A DNA stretch of 42,780 nucleotides, taken from positions 1 to 42,780 of the forward strand of contig CAKUZD010000010.1 in NCBI GenBank assembly GCA_934718275.1, in the 5' to 3' direction. The notes under the pieces are model-generated. The model made no database searches. It was not told where the DNA came from and was given only the letters and a program-made list of their open reading frames with translations. This document shows, piece by piece, positions 1 to 8,789 of this stretch; position 1 is the stretch's first letter; each line of letters starts with the position of its first letter. This stretch comes from an uncultured Candidatus Melainabacteria bacterium. GTDB taxonomy: Bacteria; Cyanobacteriota; Vampirovibrionia; Gastranaerophilales; Gastranaerophilaceae. The translations under genes were made by a program, and so were the position numbers.

Positions 1-28
1 ACCCCGCCAATATTTGGCATTTAATCAG

Positions 29-97
29 CTGGATTCTTTCGGGCAAAGCCCTCAGAATGACAACAACATTATTGTTTTGCATTCACTCAGAATGACC
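29..97. repeat. Intergenic repeat-like element with CTCAGAATGAC motifs
   Basis: Two copies of the motif CTCAGAATGAC lie 34 bp apart (51-61 and 86-96). The first is preceded by a small inverted repeat, GGGC-AAA-GCCC, at 41-51. Stretches reading 'GGATTCTT...CTCAGAATGAC' are a familiar kind of dispersed intergenic repeat in bacterial genomes, so I read this as a decayed repeat pair. The rest of 1-198 holds no ORF, RNA or promoter that I can support. Confidence 0.4.
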
Positions 98-198
98 GAG
101 GCTATTATATTCAGGATTTCGCCATGTTGAGGTGAAACTTATAATACATACTTATAAATTACGAATATACCATCAAGAGTAATGCAAATAAAGGAAAA

Positions 199-256
199 CT
201 CCCGCTTTAATAAGCGGGAGAGGAATGAAAGACTGTCTTTTTTGACAAAAGACAGT
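199..256 (-). terminator. Two tandem hairpins after the YadA-head gene
   Basis: Hairpin 1 has a 9-bp perfect stem (199-207 with 212-220, loop TAAT) and on the minus strand runs into TTTTCCTTT. Hairpin 2 has a 10-bp perfect stem (232-241 with 247-256). Its best T-tract is on the plus strand (257-260), so it may also stop plus-strand transcripts. Both lie just beyond the minus-strand stop codon at 270. Confidence 0.65.
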
Positions 257-269
257 TTTTCTACTTTTT

Positions 270-2489
270 TTACTTAGATTTTGCTTCTAATTTTTCTATT
301 CGTTTTTCTAAGTCATTGATACGTTTTTCTTGAGCTTGATATTTTGCATCAAGTTCCTTAATAGCATTGATTACTGCATAGAACATATCTTCCATACGAA
401 TTCTCAAGAATCCGTCTGTACCTTTTTTTACTGCATCAGGAAATACTTTTTGCAAATCCTGTGCAATTACGCCAACGTGCGGTTCTTTTGTTGTGTCTTT
501 CTTGAATGTATAATTAAATACTTTCAATTGACGGATTTTTTCTAGTCCTGAAGTATTTTCTTTTCCGACATATTTTAAGCGGCGGTCACTTATGTCATGA
601 CCGCTCTCAAAAGACTTGAAACGGCCATGTCCATTCTCTGAATATATATTGACAAAACTTGATATATCATCATTCCAAACTGGTTCTAACTGGCCTCCGG
701 AACGACCATACAAGTTAATATTATCTTCTCTTTCACCTTTTTTCCATAAGGTCGAAATTATACCGCCTTTTACAATTAAGTTTCCATTGATTACCACAGA
801 AGAATCTTTATTACGATAAAAATCAGATGTAGTATTATGTACTTCTAAAACAGCAGCACCTCCGTTAAAATTAGATTCTCCTCCAATAAATACGCGTTCA
901 GTATTATCACTTTCGCTAGCCCAATCGCTAGTAGAGCCAGGACCTGAATTTATTCCAATACAGGTTTTATTTGACCCCTTTACATGTGCACAAGCAAAAC
1001 TGCCAATTGCGATATTGTCATGTCCTTTTTCATTACTGCTTAATGCGGATTCTCCGATTGCAATACTATTGTTTCCGGTAGCTTTTGCCCGAGAGCCTAT
1101 TGCTATAGAGTTTTCTCCTTCAACTCTTGCAGTATCGCCAATAGTGATAGAATCATCAGCATATCCCCATGCCGAATTGCCTATAGAAATTGCACCACGC
1201 CCCTCGTTATATGCTGAGTGCCCAATTGCAATACTATTGAGAGCTACAGCCCTTGCAACATCTCCTACAGCTAGAGAGAATTGCTGTTGTGCGCTTGCTC
1301 TAGTACCAATTGCAGTTGCTCTTGTCTCACTTGTAGCTGCCCATGCTCCGAGAGCAATACTTAATTGACCTGATGTAGCACTTGACTGAGTACCTATTGC
1401 TATATTGTTGTCAGTGCCCGCAGAGGCTTGCTTTCCTATAGCCACTGCACTGTCAGCACTAGAACTTGCGCTAGAACCTATAGACACTGCATTGTCAGCG
1501 TTTGCAGTTGAGCTGACACCAATTGCAAGTCCTCTAGTGCCACTACCATCAGTAGTATTAGCATTAGCATTTGAACCAATAGCAATTGAGTCATTTCCAG
1601 CACCACTTTCAGAGCCGCTTGTTGCACCACTGCCTATTGCAATAGATTTAAATACTCTAGCTTGTGCTGCATTCGCCGTTTCGCCATGGTTTTCTGCATT
1701 GGTTAAAGCTCCACCTATTGCAATTGCTCCATTCCCATTCGCTACAGCATTTGAACCAATAGCAATTGTTTTGGAGACACTTGTAGCTGCAGCGTTTGCG
1801 CTACCACCAATTCCAATGTTGCCACTTCCGGTAATTGCAACCATTGAATCGTCACCAATACCGATATTGTGTTCACCTGTTGATACGGCGCTCAATGTTG
1901 TTCCCAAGCCGATATTGTGACCGCCGGATGTTAATGATTGCATAGATTCATCGCCGATTGTAATATTACTTGCACCTGTTAAATCACCATTCGGCCAGTT
2001 ATTCCAACCGATATTAATGTTCTCATTCCCGATTGCTGCAGCAGGACTACGGCGGTTGCCAAGTACTATACTTGAACCGTGGGTGCCATCTTTACTCATA
2101 TACAATTCGCCTAAAATGTTGGCATTTGATTTAAATAATATATGGCTAAGAGAAGAACCTGCAGTGTTAATAATCAATTTAGCAAAATCAATATCTGCTC
2201 CTGCCGCAGTTTGCGTTGCTTCCGATTGGCCAATGAATGCTCTCATGGCTTGTCCCGGACCAAAGTAAGCATCCGAAGGGTTTGAAGTAACCCAATGCCA
2301 AGGAGAAGAATTATCTACCTTGTTTCTTGTAGTCATTACCGGAGCCATAGCTGCCAAAACTATACTGATAATAAGCATTACAATCATCATTTCAGCCAAT
2401 GTGAAGGCTGAAAATTCATTATTATTCTTATCAGCTTTCTTTATTGCTTCTTCTCTGATTGTTATAAATCTTTGTTTTAATTTAAACAT
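270..2489 (-). CDS. Prepilin-leader / YadA-like head / S74 chaperone surface protein
   Basis: This 739-residue protein combines three modules. Residues 20-52 form a type IV prepilin leader: polar start, Ala28|Phe29 as the likely processing site, Glu33 at +5, then a hydrophobic helix. The -1 residue is Ala, not the usual Gly. From about residue 150 to 500 there are roughly twenty short repeats of the type S-I-A-I-G-x-x-A, the beta-roll head repeat of YadA-type trimeric adhesins. Residues ~635-715 resemble the peptidase S74 intramolecular chaperone of phage tail fibres (SDRRLK, then HVGVIAQDLQKVFPD), followed by a short coiled coil at the C-terminus. By family knowledge, S74 domains trimerise beta-helical fibres and cleave themselves off before the Ser of the SD motif. 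There is no autotransporter barrel, so export by the pseudopilin route or inner-membrane anchoring is inferred. ATG with GGGAG 8 nt upstream. Confidence 0.85.
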   Translation of the reverse strand: MFKLKQRFITIREEAIKKADKNNNEFSAFTLAEMMIVMLIISIVLAAMAPVMTTRNKVDNSSPWHWVTSNPSDAYFGPGQAMRAFIGQSEATQTAAGADIDFAKLIINTAGSSLSHILFKSNANILGELYMSKDGTHGSSIVLGNRRSPAAAIGNENINIGWNNWPNGDLTGASNITIGDESMQSLTSGGHNIGLGTTLSAVSTGEHNIGIGDDSMVAITGSGNIGIGGSANAAATSVSKTIAIGSNAVANGNGAIAIGGALTNAENHGETANAAQARVFKSIAIGSGATSGSESGAGNDSIAIGSNANANTTDGSGTRGLAIGVSSTANADNAVSIGSSASSSADSAVAIGKQASAGTDNNIAIGTQSSATSGQLSIALGAWAATSETRATAIGTRASAQQQFSLAVGDVARAVALNSIAIGHSAYNEGRGAISIGNSAWGYADDSITIGDTARVEGENSIAIGSRAKATGNNSIAIGESALSSNEKGHDNIAIGSFACAHVKGSNKTCIGINSGPGSTSDWASESDNTERVFIGGESNFNGGAAVLEVHNTTSDFYRNKDSSVVINGNLIVKGGIISTLWKKGEREDNINLYGRSGGQLEPVWNDDISSFVNIYSENGHGRFKSFESGHDISDRRLKYVGKENTSGLEKIRQLKVFNYTFKKDTTKEPHVGVIAQDLQKVFPDAVKKGTDGFLRIRMEDMFYAVINAIKELDAKYQAQEKRINDLEKRIEKLEAKSK

Positions 2490-2527
2490 AAATTATACTC
2501 CCATTTTAAAAAAAAATTTATACTCTC

Positions 2528-2556
2528 ATTATATCGTATATAGCAATAATAGTCAA
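2528..2556 (-). promoter_or_regulatory. Sigma70-type promoter of the YadA-head gene
   Basis: On the minus strand TTGACT (2556-2551) is followed by a 17-bp spacer and a perfect TATAAT (2533-2528). The predicted transcript starts near 2521 and has a leader of about 32 nt containing the GGGAG ribosome binding site. Confidence 0.75.
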
Positions 2557-2625
2557 TATTAAATTTCGTGTTTAACATTATGTTTTGGGGTCGGTATTTA
2601 TAAAACAATTTAAGTGGAGTAGAAA

Positions 2626-2949
2626 ATGTCAGATTTAAAAAAGGCTATAGGTAAAAGAATTCAAATTATTAGAAAATCAAAGAAGCTTACGCAAGAAAAA
2701 CTCGCAGAAATGGTAAATATTGAGCCGACAAGTTTGAGTTACCTTGAAACGGGAAAATATTCGCCTTCTGTGGAAACTCTACAAAAATTATCGGAAGTTT
2801 TAAAAGTGCAACCTTGGGAATTTTATTATGTTGCAGATGTCTCTGATGAAGAAAAGAAAGATGAATTAAAAAAAGCTTTAGATAATAATCCAAAGCTTTT
2901 GAAAATTATTTATAAATTCTACAAATCCGTTAATTATGGAGATCTGTAA
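2626..2949 (+). CDS. XRE-family helix-turn-helix regulator
   Basis: A 107-residue protein. Residues 7-62 form a Cro/C1-type HTH (GKRIQIIRKSKKLTQEKLAE, then the recognition-helix region 'IEPTSLSYLETGKYSPSVETL'). A short acidic and lysine-rich tail follows (67-107), with no ligand-binding domain. It probably binds DNA as a dimer; the target is not evident. A GTGGAG ribosome binding site lies 6-7 nt before the ATG. Its 3' end overlaps the convergent panD gene by 20 bp. A related regulator lies at 37749-38072 (shared GK+I+-IRKS-+-LTQEKL-EM pattern), so the two are paralogues. Confidence 0.85.
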   Translation: MSDLKKAIGKRIQIIRKSKKLTQEKLAEMVNIEPTSLSYLETGKYSPSVETLQKLSEVLKVQPWEFYYVADVSDEEKKDELKKALDNNPKLLKIIYKFYKSVNYGDL

Positions 2950-3289
2950 CCTTATTTTTATCATCAACAATAACAATTGTTGGCTTATAATTTTCCAACT
3001 CCTCGGGATTGTACAAGCCGTAAGCTATTATAATAACTTTATCTCCTGCTTGAGCTTTTCTGGCAGCTGCTCCATTTAAACAAATCATTCCGGAATCAGC
3101 CTTACCCTTAATTACGTAAGTATGAAATCTTTCTCCGTTATTAATGTTTAAAATATCAACTTTCTGCCATTCTTTAATATTTGAAGCTTTTAACAAAGTT
3201 TCATCAATCGTAATTGAGCCAACATAGTTTAAATTTGCATCTGTTACTGTGGCTCTATGTATTTTTGAACTAATAAATTCTTGTAGCAT
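2930..3289 (-). CDS. panD: Aspartate 1-decarboxylase
   Basis: Converts L-aspartate to beta-alanine for pantothenate and coenzyme A synthesis, in the cytoplasm. The 119-residue length is normal. The self-processing site Gly24-Ser25 is intact (NYVGSITID); Ser25 becomes the pyruvoyl group. Lys9, Arg54 and Tyr58, known catalytic or processing residues of the family, are present, as is the NGAAARKAQAGD segment. The start has GAGG 7 nt upstream. It appears to be a single-gene unit with its own promoter; no panB or panC is in the window. Its 3' end overlaps the convergent XRE gene. Confidence 0.95.
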   Translation of the reverse strand: MLQEFISSKIHRATVTDANLNYVGSITIDETLLKASNIKEWQKVDILNINNGERFHTYVIKGKADSGMICLNGAAARKAQAGDKVIIIAYGLYNPEELENYKPTIVIVDDKNKVTDLHN

Positions 3290-3308
3290 ATTTATACCTC
3301 GCCCGAAT

Positions 3309-3337
3309 ATTTTAACTCAAAAAATAAAAAAAATCAA
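3309..3337 (-). promoter_or_regulatory. Promoter of panD
   Basis: Minus strand: TTGATT (3337-3332), 17-bp spacer, TAAAAT (3314-3309). Transcription would start near 3302, 12 nt before the panD ATG, just enough for the GAGG site. The -35 box lies within the T-tract of the preceding terminator. Confidence 0.6.
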
Positions 3338-3366
3338 AAAATACAGCCGTTTTTGTAACGACTGTA
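3328..3366 (-). terminator. Rho-independent terminator of the GH13 operon
   Basis: On the minus strand a 9-bp stem (3365-3357 with 3351-3343, one G-U pair, 5-nt loop) is followed by ATTTTTTGATTTTTTT. It lies about 40 bp past the GH13 stop codon and insulates panD from the upstream operon. Confidence 0.75.
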
Positions 3367-3402
3367 CCAGATGTTTATTTAATGTGCCTTTTATCTACGG
3401 GG

Positions 3403-5130
3403 CTATAGGTTTTGTTTATATATTTTATTTGTATAGTTTTCTATATATGGGGTATCAATTTCAAAAACGTGAACTCTTGCAGGTCCGAGTTCTACACTTA
3501 ACTTGTTGTCGTGTGCCTGCAATATACTTTCTTGTCCGTATGAAGGAAGTAGGTTCTTTAACTCTTGATTTGCTTTTAATGTTGGTACTTTAATATTACA
3601 TGCAACAGGTCTGTTTACATTTTTGTTTGCAACAACAAGAAGTGTTTTTCCGTTTAAATGTCTTGCGTATGCGATAACTTGGTCATTTTTATCTTTTTCT
3701 TTGTCAAGTTGGATAAATGTACCTTTAGTTATTACGTCTTTATATTTGTCACGCATTTTGAATGCACTTCTCATAAAGTCGCCAATTTCAGGTTGATTTC
3801 CTCCCGGTTTTCTAGACATATTGAATATGTCTAATCTTCCTCTGTGAACAGTCATTTCATTATTATCAGTTTGAGTTATCGGGTTGTATTGGTTTTCATA
3901 CTTGTATGAATAATTATCGCCTGACTGATAGCCGTCAACAATATACGGGTTAAGCATAGGAAGTGTTGCCTGTAAACCCATTGTTAAATTACAATAATCG
4001 GCACCTCCGTGGAACATTGGTGAGATATCATCGTGAGTTGCAAATGAACCAATCAAAGATTTTCCTTTAGGTAAACTGTATGACATATCCAGTTGTTCTT
4101 TAATGTAGTCCATAAATGTTGTAGCATCAGGCCATTCATGGAAAATGTGATATTGTCCGTAGATTAAGTCAAATCCTGCCCTTAAAGAGTCTTGCGGTCT
4201 GTCATAAGGCATATTGGCTTGAGGTGAGGCATCTTCGTAAGTATAAGTTTCTCCAAGCCAACCAAACTCAGGGTCTCTCATGTGTGAATATGGAATTAAT
4301 ACATCCCAAAATTCTACAGGTTTAGCTCTTGCAACATCTGCTCTAATTCCGTCAACACCTAAGTCTATGCACATGTCAACAAATTGTTTGTGTAATTCTA
4401 ATAATTTAGGGTTAAGGGTTCTTTTCCCTTCGTCTTTCCATGGCTGAAACATTCTAATATCGTTCCATCCTTGAGGAGTTTTGGCTAAGCCGTCACTCTC
4501 CATAGCCATCCATTCCGGATGCTCTTGGAACATATCATAAGAAGCACAACTTGGAAGATCTATCATAACTTTAATGTTTCGTTTGTGACATTCATCAACA
4601 AAAGCCTTAAATTGCTCTTTATCACTCCTTGGGTCTTTTTTGTCAATAAGATTTGGATCAATAGCTAAAAGATCTTTTGGAGAATATAAAGAACCTGCTG
4701 TTCCCATAGCTTTCATTTTACCTGTAGGATTTATTGGAAGTACATGTAATGTATTAAATCCATCTGCTTTTACTTCGTCAAGTCTGTCTATAGCGTTTAA
4801 GAATGTCCCGTGGATTTCGTTTCCGTCAATATATTCATTACCGTTTTTGTCTTTCGCGTTAAATGTTCTTGGGATTATCATTAAGATTTTTGCTTCGTTG
4901 TTTTTGAATAACGTTCTTAAATTATTATGATAATTAACAGGGGCAGTGTTTTCTGCTTTTTTTACAATTGGAACATTTATTAATGCCATATTATTTAGGT
5001 AAGCACTGATTAAGCCGGGATTATTATTTGAATTTTGATTTTGAGCAGAAACAGGTGCTGTCGAGTTTTGTGCGGCAGTATAATTAATTGATTTTGTTTT
5101 CATTGTTAATAAATTTGTTGAATTAATCAT
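3403..5130 (-). CDS. GH13 alpha-amylase-family protein
   Basis: 575 residues. After a low-complexity N-terminus (1-60, Asn/Gln/Ala-rich, no classical signal peptide) comes a glycoside hydrolase 13 TIM barrel. The catalytic triad is readable: nucleophile Asp265 in GIRADVARA, acid/base Glu294 in FGWLGETYTY, and the third carboxylate in FATHDD (Asp367 or Asp368). Residues ~480-560 look like the C-terminal beta domain. GH13 enzymes hydrolyse or transfer alpha-glucosidic bonds; the exact specificity cannot be read, and the GlgE-like and sucrase-like subfamilies are both possible. It is the last gene of a tight operon: its ATG overlaps the previous stop as ATGA, implying translational coupling. The partnership with two membrane proteins is unusual for a cytoplasmic glucan enzyme. 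Confidence 0.85.
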   Translation of the reverse strand: MINSTNLLTMKTKSINYTAAQNSTAPVSAQNQNSNNNPGLISAYLNNMALINVPIVKKAENTAPVNYHNNLRTLFKNNEAKILMIIPRTFNAKDKNGNEYIDGNEIHGTFLNAIDRLDEVKADGFNTLHVLPINPTGKMKAMGTAGSLYSPKDLLAIDPNLIDKKDPRSDKEQFKAFVDECHKRNIKVMIDLPSCASYDMFQEHPEWMAMESDGLAKTPQGWNDIRMFQPWKDEGKRTLNPKLLELHKQFVDMCIDLGVDGIRADVARAKPVEFWDVLIPYSHMRDPEFGWLGETYTYEDASPQANMPYDRPQDSLRAGFDLIYGQYHIFHEWPDATTFMDYIKEQLDMSYSLPKGKSLIGSFATHDDISPMFHGGADYCNLTMGLQATLPMLNPYIVDGYQSGDNYSYKYENQYNPITQTDNNEMTVHRGRLDIFNMSRKPGGNQPEIGDFMRSAFKMRDKYKDVITKGTFIQLDKEKDKNDQVIAYARHLNGKTLLVVANKNVNRPVACNIKVPTLKANQELKNLLPSYGQESILQAHDNKLSVELGPARVHVFEIDTPYIENYTNKIYKQNL

Positions 5131-7646
5131 TTTTTATCCACCTTTTTGTTCGGCATCTTCCCAAAAAAGAATTGAGCAAGAACAGTTACTCCAAGTAATC
5201 CTGCACCGAATGTTCCGAATATTTTAAGCCATTTTTTAGTATTAAATGCTTGTTGACCGGCTTTGAAGAACAACTCATCCGGAGCAATTCCTGTTAACAA
5301 GAATTTTAATTCTGAGCCTGCGTTGCTATCAGGTCTGATTTTGTGTCTTGGTTTTGCGAAATAATGTTCTCCGCCAATAATGTTTAAAACCTTGTCTCTA
5401 TAATCTAATACACTATTTTTTATAATGCTACCATCGAGAATTTCTCTGGTTTCTTTGTCCATTTTATCTTCAAACATAAGTTGCATAGCACGTTGATAGA
5501 AAAATTTGTCGTTTGGAATATCCGTTGTTGTATTTAATGCTCGTTTTCCAAGATATTTGTTATCAACTTTACCATTCTTAATTACGATATCGCTCATATC
5601 GTCTGATGGATGAGGATTTCGCTGCATATAGAATTTTGTTGCGTTATCAGAAGAATGTCCCTGTAATGTGATAATTTTACACATTTCAATTATTTCTTCG
5701 CGAACTTCTCTTGGGTATTGTTTTAAAATATCTATATTATTAACATTTTTGGCAATTCGTCTGTAAAAATCAAGAGTGTTTATAAGTCTGTAGAAAGAAC
5801 TTTTTACGCCAAGTAATCTTTCTGATACAAATGATTTTTGGATATTTTTTAAAGTTCCGACTTGATCATTATTTCCGATACCGGAAACAGCTCTCGCAGT
5901 CCTTGAGAATTGTTTATCTTGTAAAAGTTTTCCAAATTCATCAAATAAAGTGTCAACTTTCTCATCATAAATTGTAATATCACTTGGTTTTACTTCTGTA
6001 TCAAGTTTTGCAACTTTGGCAACCAAATCTTTCATTACTTTTCTATACAGATTGTCATCAGAGACTATGTGTTCAATTTTATCTCGAAGCAATTCTCCGG
6101 TAAGGTTTCTGTCAAAGCGAACTCTTTCTATGTCTTTAGATGATATGCCGAGAGTTTTCAATAAGTCTTTTGATACATCATTCCAATAATTTGCAATAAC
6201 TGTTTCAGGTGCAGAACCTACTTTGGTTACTGCATATTCGTTAAGAGCATTTGTTCTCGCATTAAAGCTATCAAATGCACTTGCAATACTTGATATACGA
6301 GATTGCAATTCAGAATTAAATGTTGCAGAAGTAGATTGGCTGAATACACTCTTTATCGGATGGTTTTTTGTTTTTTTGCTTCTGATTAGGTTTTTAACAT
6401 ATTGAAAATCTACCTGTTCAGAGGTTGGTTTTCCTTGATTGTATTTTTCTACATTTTGTTTTATTGTTTGTAAGATTTTATCGCTTATTTCTTTAAGACT
6501 TTTATCGTTTGCTTCTTTAGTTACAAAATTGTTATCTGTAAATAATTTACGCATTTCTGCTTCGTTTGGAATAATGGCATCTATAGCCTTTTTATCAATA
6601 GGCTTATCCTTGAACAATTCTTTTAAGTTGTGGGAAATAGACTTGGCTGTAGTTTCATTAATAGAAGATGTTTTTGACGTCATCATTTCTTTCAAATCTG
6701 TTTTAAAACTTTCAGCCGTTACTGCATCCATGCCTTCAAAAGATTCCGCAATTTTATCTATAAGTTCGTCATTTACAGGTTTTCCATTGTATTGTCTTAT
6801 AACATTTTCAATATTTTGTTTAGTTGTTCCTGTTTCATATTTTTTAGAGTAATTGTCTAAATCTGATAATATATTATCTGCTTGTTTATTTTTTCTGTTA
6901 TTTAACCATTTTGCAAGGTAAGGCTCTGTTTGGTTACAAATAAGAGCACTCATTACAGGTGTTGCAAATCCTGCGGTAAGCATCCATAATGTATTATTTT
7001 GTATTGCAATTTTTTTCATTTTTTCTTGAATTGCATCTCGTCTGTTCGGCATGTTTTTATCAACGCCTAATCTATCACCCATTTTGTCTATTTCTTTGTC
7101 AGAATACAAATCCCAAGGGATAAATTGAGGATCTTGATAGAAAGATTTTTTTCTGCCAAAGCTATCTTCATATTGTTTTTGGACATTAACGCCATGGATT
7201 AAATATGCAGGTAATTGGATTGCAATCTTGGGCCAAATAGCCATTGAAGCTAGGAAAGAAGCAAGCCCGACAAATTCCATTCCTTTTGTAACAGGAGTTT
7301 GTTTTCTCGTAAACAAATATCCGGCAATTGCAAGCCCTCCAAGTTTTAAACCAACATCGTTAAGTTTTCCGAGTTCATGGTCGTTTGCTTCGCCTTTCAT
7401 AGCATGTTTAAAAGCTTTGGCATCATAAATAGCGTCTTTGACCATAATCGCAGGTGCATTAAAAATATTGTCATTTAAAAGTCTACCCTTACCCGGAAGT
7501 GGTTTTATGAACGTTCTGTTGTTAAGTTCTTGTTCAATGTCAAAATCAGGTTTTGGTTTTTGAGGTTGCTGCTGAACGGTAAGCTGCTGTGCTTGCGGTC
7601 TGACAGTACTTGTTGTTATGTAGTTTTTTATTAAATTTGTTGTCAT
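5127..7646 (-). CDS. Large uncharacterised membrane protein, WDLY-motif family
   Basis: 839 residues, no family recognised. A Gln/Pro-rich N-terminus (15-32) is followed by hydrophobic segments at ~98-112, ~124-150 and ~218-240, a long charged and helical middle (~245-800, many Lys/Asp/Glu) and one C-terminal hydrophobic helix (~815-833). The segment around Trp178 (PQFIPWDLYSDKEIDKMGDRLG, written here in part) followed by 'IQEKMKKIAIQNNTLWMLTAG' matches the layout of the upstream gene product around its Trp180, so the two are distant paralogues. It starts 1 nt after the upstream stop and overlaps the downstream GH13 start by 4 nt. It is probably an inner-membrane protein with a large soluble domain; function unknown. 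Confidence 0.7.
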   Translation of the reverse strand: MTTNLIKNYITTSTVRPQAQQLTVQQQPQKPKPDFDIEQELNNRTFIKPLPGKGRLLNDNIFNAPAIMVKDAIYDAKAFKHAMKGEANDHELGKLNDVGLKLGGLAIAGYLFTRKQTPVTKGMEFVGLASFLASMAIWPKIAIQLPAYLIHGVNVQKQYEDSFGRKKSFYQDPQFIPWDLYSDKEIDKMGDRLGVDKNMPNRRDAIQEKMKKIAIQNNTLWMLTAGFATPVMSALICNQTEPYLAKWLNNRKNKQADNILSDLDNYSKKYETGTTKQNIENVIRQYNGKPVNDELIDKIAESFEGMDAVTAESFKTDLKEMMTSKTSSINETTAKSISHNLKELFKDKPIDKKAIDAIIPNEAEMRKLFTDNNFVTKEANDKSLKEISDKILQTIKQNVEKYNQGKPTSEQVDFQYVKNLIRSKKTKNHPIKSVFSQSTSATFNSELQSRISSIASAFDSFNARTNALNEYAVTKVGSAPETVIANYWNDVSKDLLKTLGISSKDIERVRFDRNLTGELLRDKIEHIVSDDNLYRKVMKDLVAKVAKLDTEVKPSDITIYDEKVDTLFDEFGKLLQDKQFSRTARAVSGIGNNDQVGTLKNIQKSFVSERLLGVKSSFYRLINTLDFYRRIAKNVNNIDILKQYPREVREEIIEMCKIITLQGHSSDNATKFYMQRNPHPSDDMSDIVIKNGKVDNKYLGKRALNTTTDIPNDKFFYQRAMQLMFEDKMDKETREILDGSIIKNSVLDYRDKVLNIIGGEHYFAKPRHKIRPDSNAGSELKFLLTGIAPDELFFKAGQQAFNTKKWLKIFGTFGAGLLGVTVLAQFFFGKMPNKKVDKK

Positions 7647-7647
7647 T

Positions 7648-8679
7648 TTAGTTTACCGTATATTTTTCTGATTTATTAATTACATTACCAGCAGTGACTT
7701 TAGATGGTTTGTGTGCGCTGGACAATGTATTTATAACCCCAAGAACCGATGATAGAACTGATGCCCCAATTAAAATTTTGCCGGCATGCTTATTGATGCC
7801 TTGTCCTTCACCTTTATATAATTCTTTTGCACTTTTTACAAAATTTCGACCAAATGATTTTGTACTTTCTAAAAATTCTTTACCCTTCCAAAACTTGAAA
7901 GTCATAACATTAAAGAAATCCTCCCATGGCTTTTGGAACGCAAAAGCAACACCGGTTGCAGCCCAAAGATATGATGACATTGTTTTTGCCAAGTTTTCTC
8001 GTATTATAATTTCTTTAATTCTTGGTTTTAATTCTTGGTCAGAGTCGTTCAAATTGTCACCCATTCCCAATTTTTTTGCAATTTTGTCATATCTGAAATT
8101 TCTTTTTTCTCCCTTAGATTCATCTCCATATAATAAATCCCAACGAGGAAATTCAACGCTTTCAAATACTTTATGGTGTTCAATACTGATTATGTCTGTA
8201 TCGTTTATATCTTCCGGTAATTCGTAAATAACTTTAGCATAAGGTTTTTCTGTATCAATTCCCGTAAATGCCTTTACCGGTTTACTTATAAATGATTTTG
8301 ATATGTTTTTTGCCAAACCGTAAAATAATACTCCAAGTGCCATTTTTTTTCCGAGAGCGGAAGCCTTGGTTGTTGCAAAATTTGAAAAATGTTTATTAGC
8401 AAAATTAAAAACTCCCATAAGCATGGCACTGCCAACAAGGTATGGAACTGTTCCCATTGTTAAAAATTCATAAAAGTTGGCGTTCTTACTGCCTTTCAAT
8501 CCTTTTGCCGGATAAACGGTAAAAGCGTTTGTTAATTTGTCAATTCCAATATATGTCCTGGTTGCAAAATTATTCTTTAAAAGAGTATCATGATTGTATT
8601 GGAGAGCTTTTGGCTTCTTTTCATCTCCATTTGCAGAAAAGTTTATTTTGTTTTCTACGTTATTAACCGGTAAAATCAT
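7648..8679 (-). CDS. Uncharacterised membrane protein, WDLY-motif family
   Basis: 343 residues from the ATG at 8679, which has GGAG 5 nt upstream. A GTG at 8694 would give 348 residues but sits upstream of that ribosome binding site. Hydrophobic segments lie at ~73-95, ~109-125, ~232-250 and ~303-322. The N-terminus carries a KINFSANG tag similar to QIPFNG in the 39662-41233 product. The block FPRWDLLYGD (Trp180), then DKIAKKLGMG, then IKEIIIRENL...LWAATGVAF is shared in order with the next gene. First gene of the three-gene operon ending in a GH13 enzyme. A TATAAT on the minus strand (8728-8723) is a possible -10 box. Function unknown. Confidence 0.7.
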   Translation of the reverse strand: MILPVNNVENKINFSANGDEKKPKALQYNHDTLLKNNFATRTYIGIDKLTNAFTVYPAKGLKGSKNANFYEFLTMGTVPYLVGSAMLMGVFNFANKHFSNFATTKASALGKKMALGVLFYGLAKNISKSFISKPVKAFTGIDTEKPYAKVIYELPEDINDTDIISIEHHKVFESVEFPRWDLLYGDESKGEKRNFRYDKIAKKLGMGDNLNDSDQELKPRIKEIIIRENLAKTMSSYLWAATGVAFAFQKPWEDFFNVMTFKFWKGKEFLESTKSFGRNFVKSAKELYKGEGQGINKHAGKILIGASVLSSVLGVINTLSSAHKPSKVTAGNVINKSEKYTVN

Positions 8680-8789
8680 TTTTACTCCACACACATTAAT
8701 GCCGTTATTTAAACGGTTGTAAATTATATTTTTTGTTACTTTATTAACCCCAATTTTACAAATTTTAACAATGTTTCAAAATATTCTGA

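Noticed and set aside
616..2268. Several long plus-strand ORFs opposite the YadA-head gene
   Set aside because: They mirror the repeated S-I-A-I-G codons in antisense, giving Ala/Pro/Ile-rich nonsense with no ribosome binding site.
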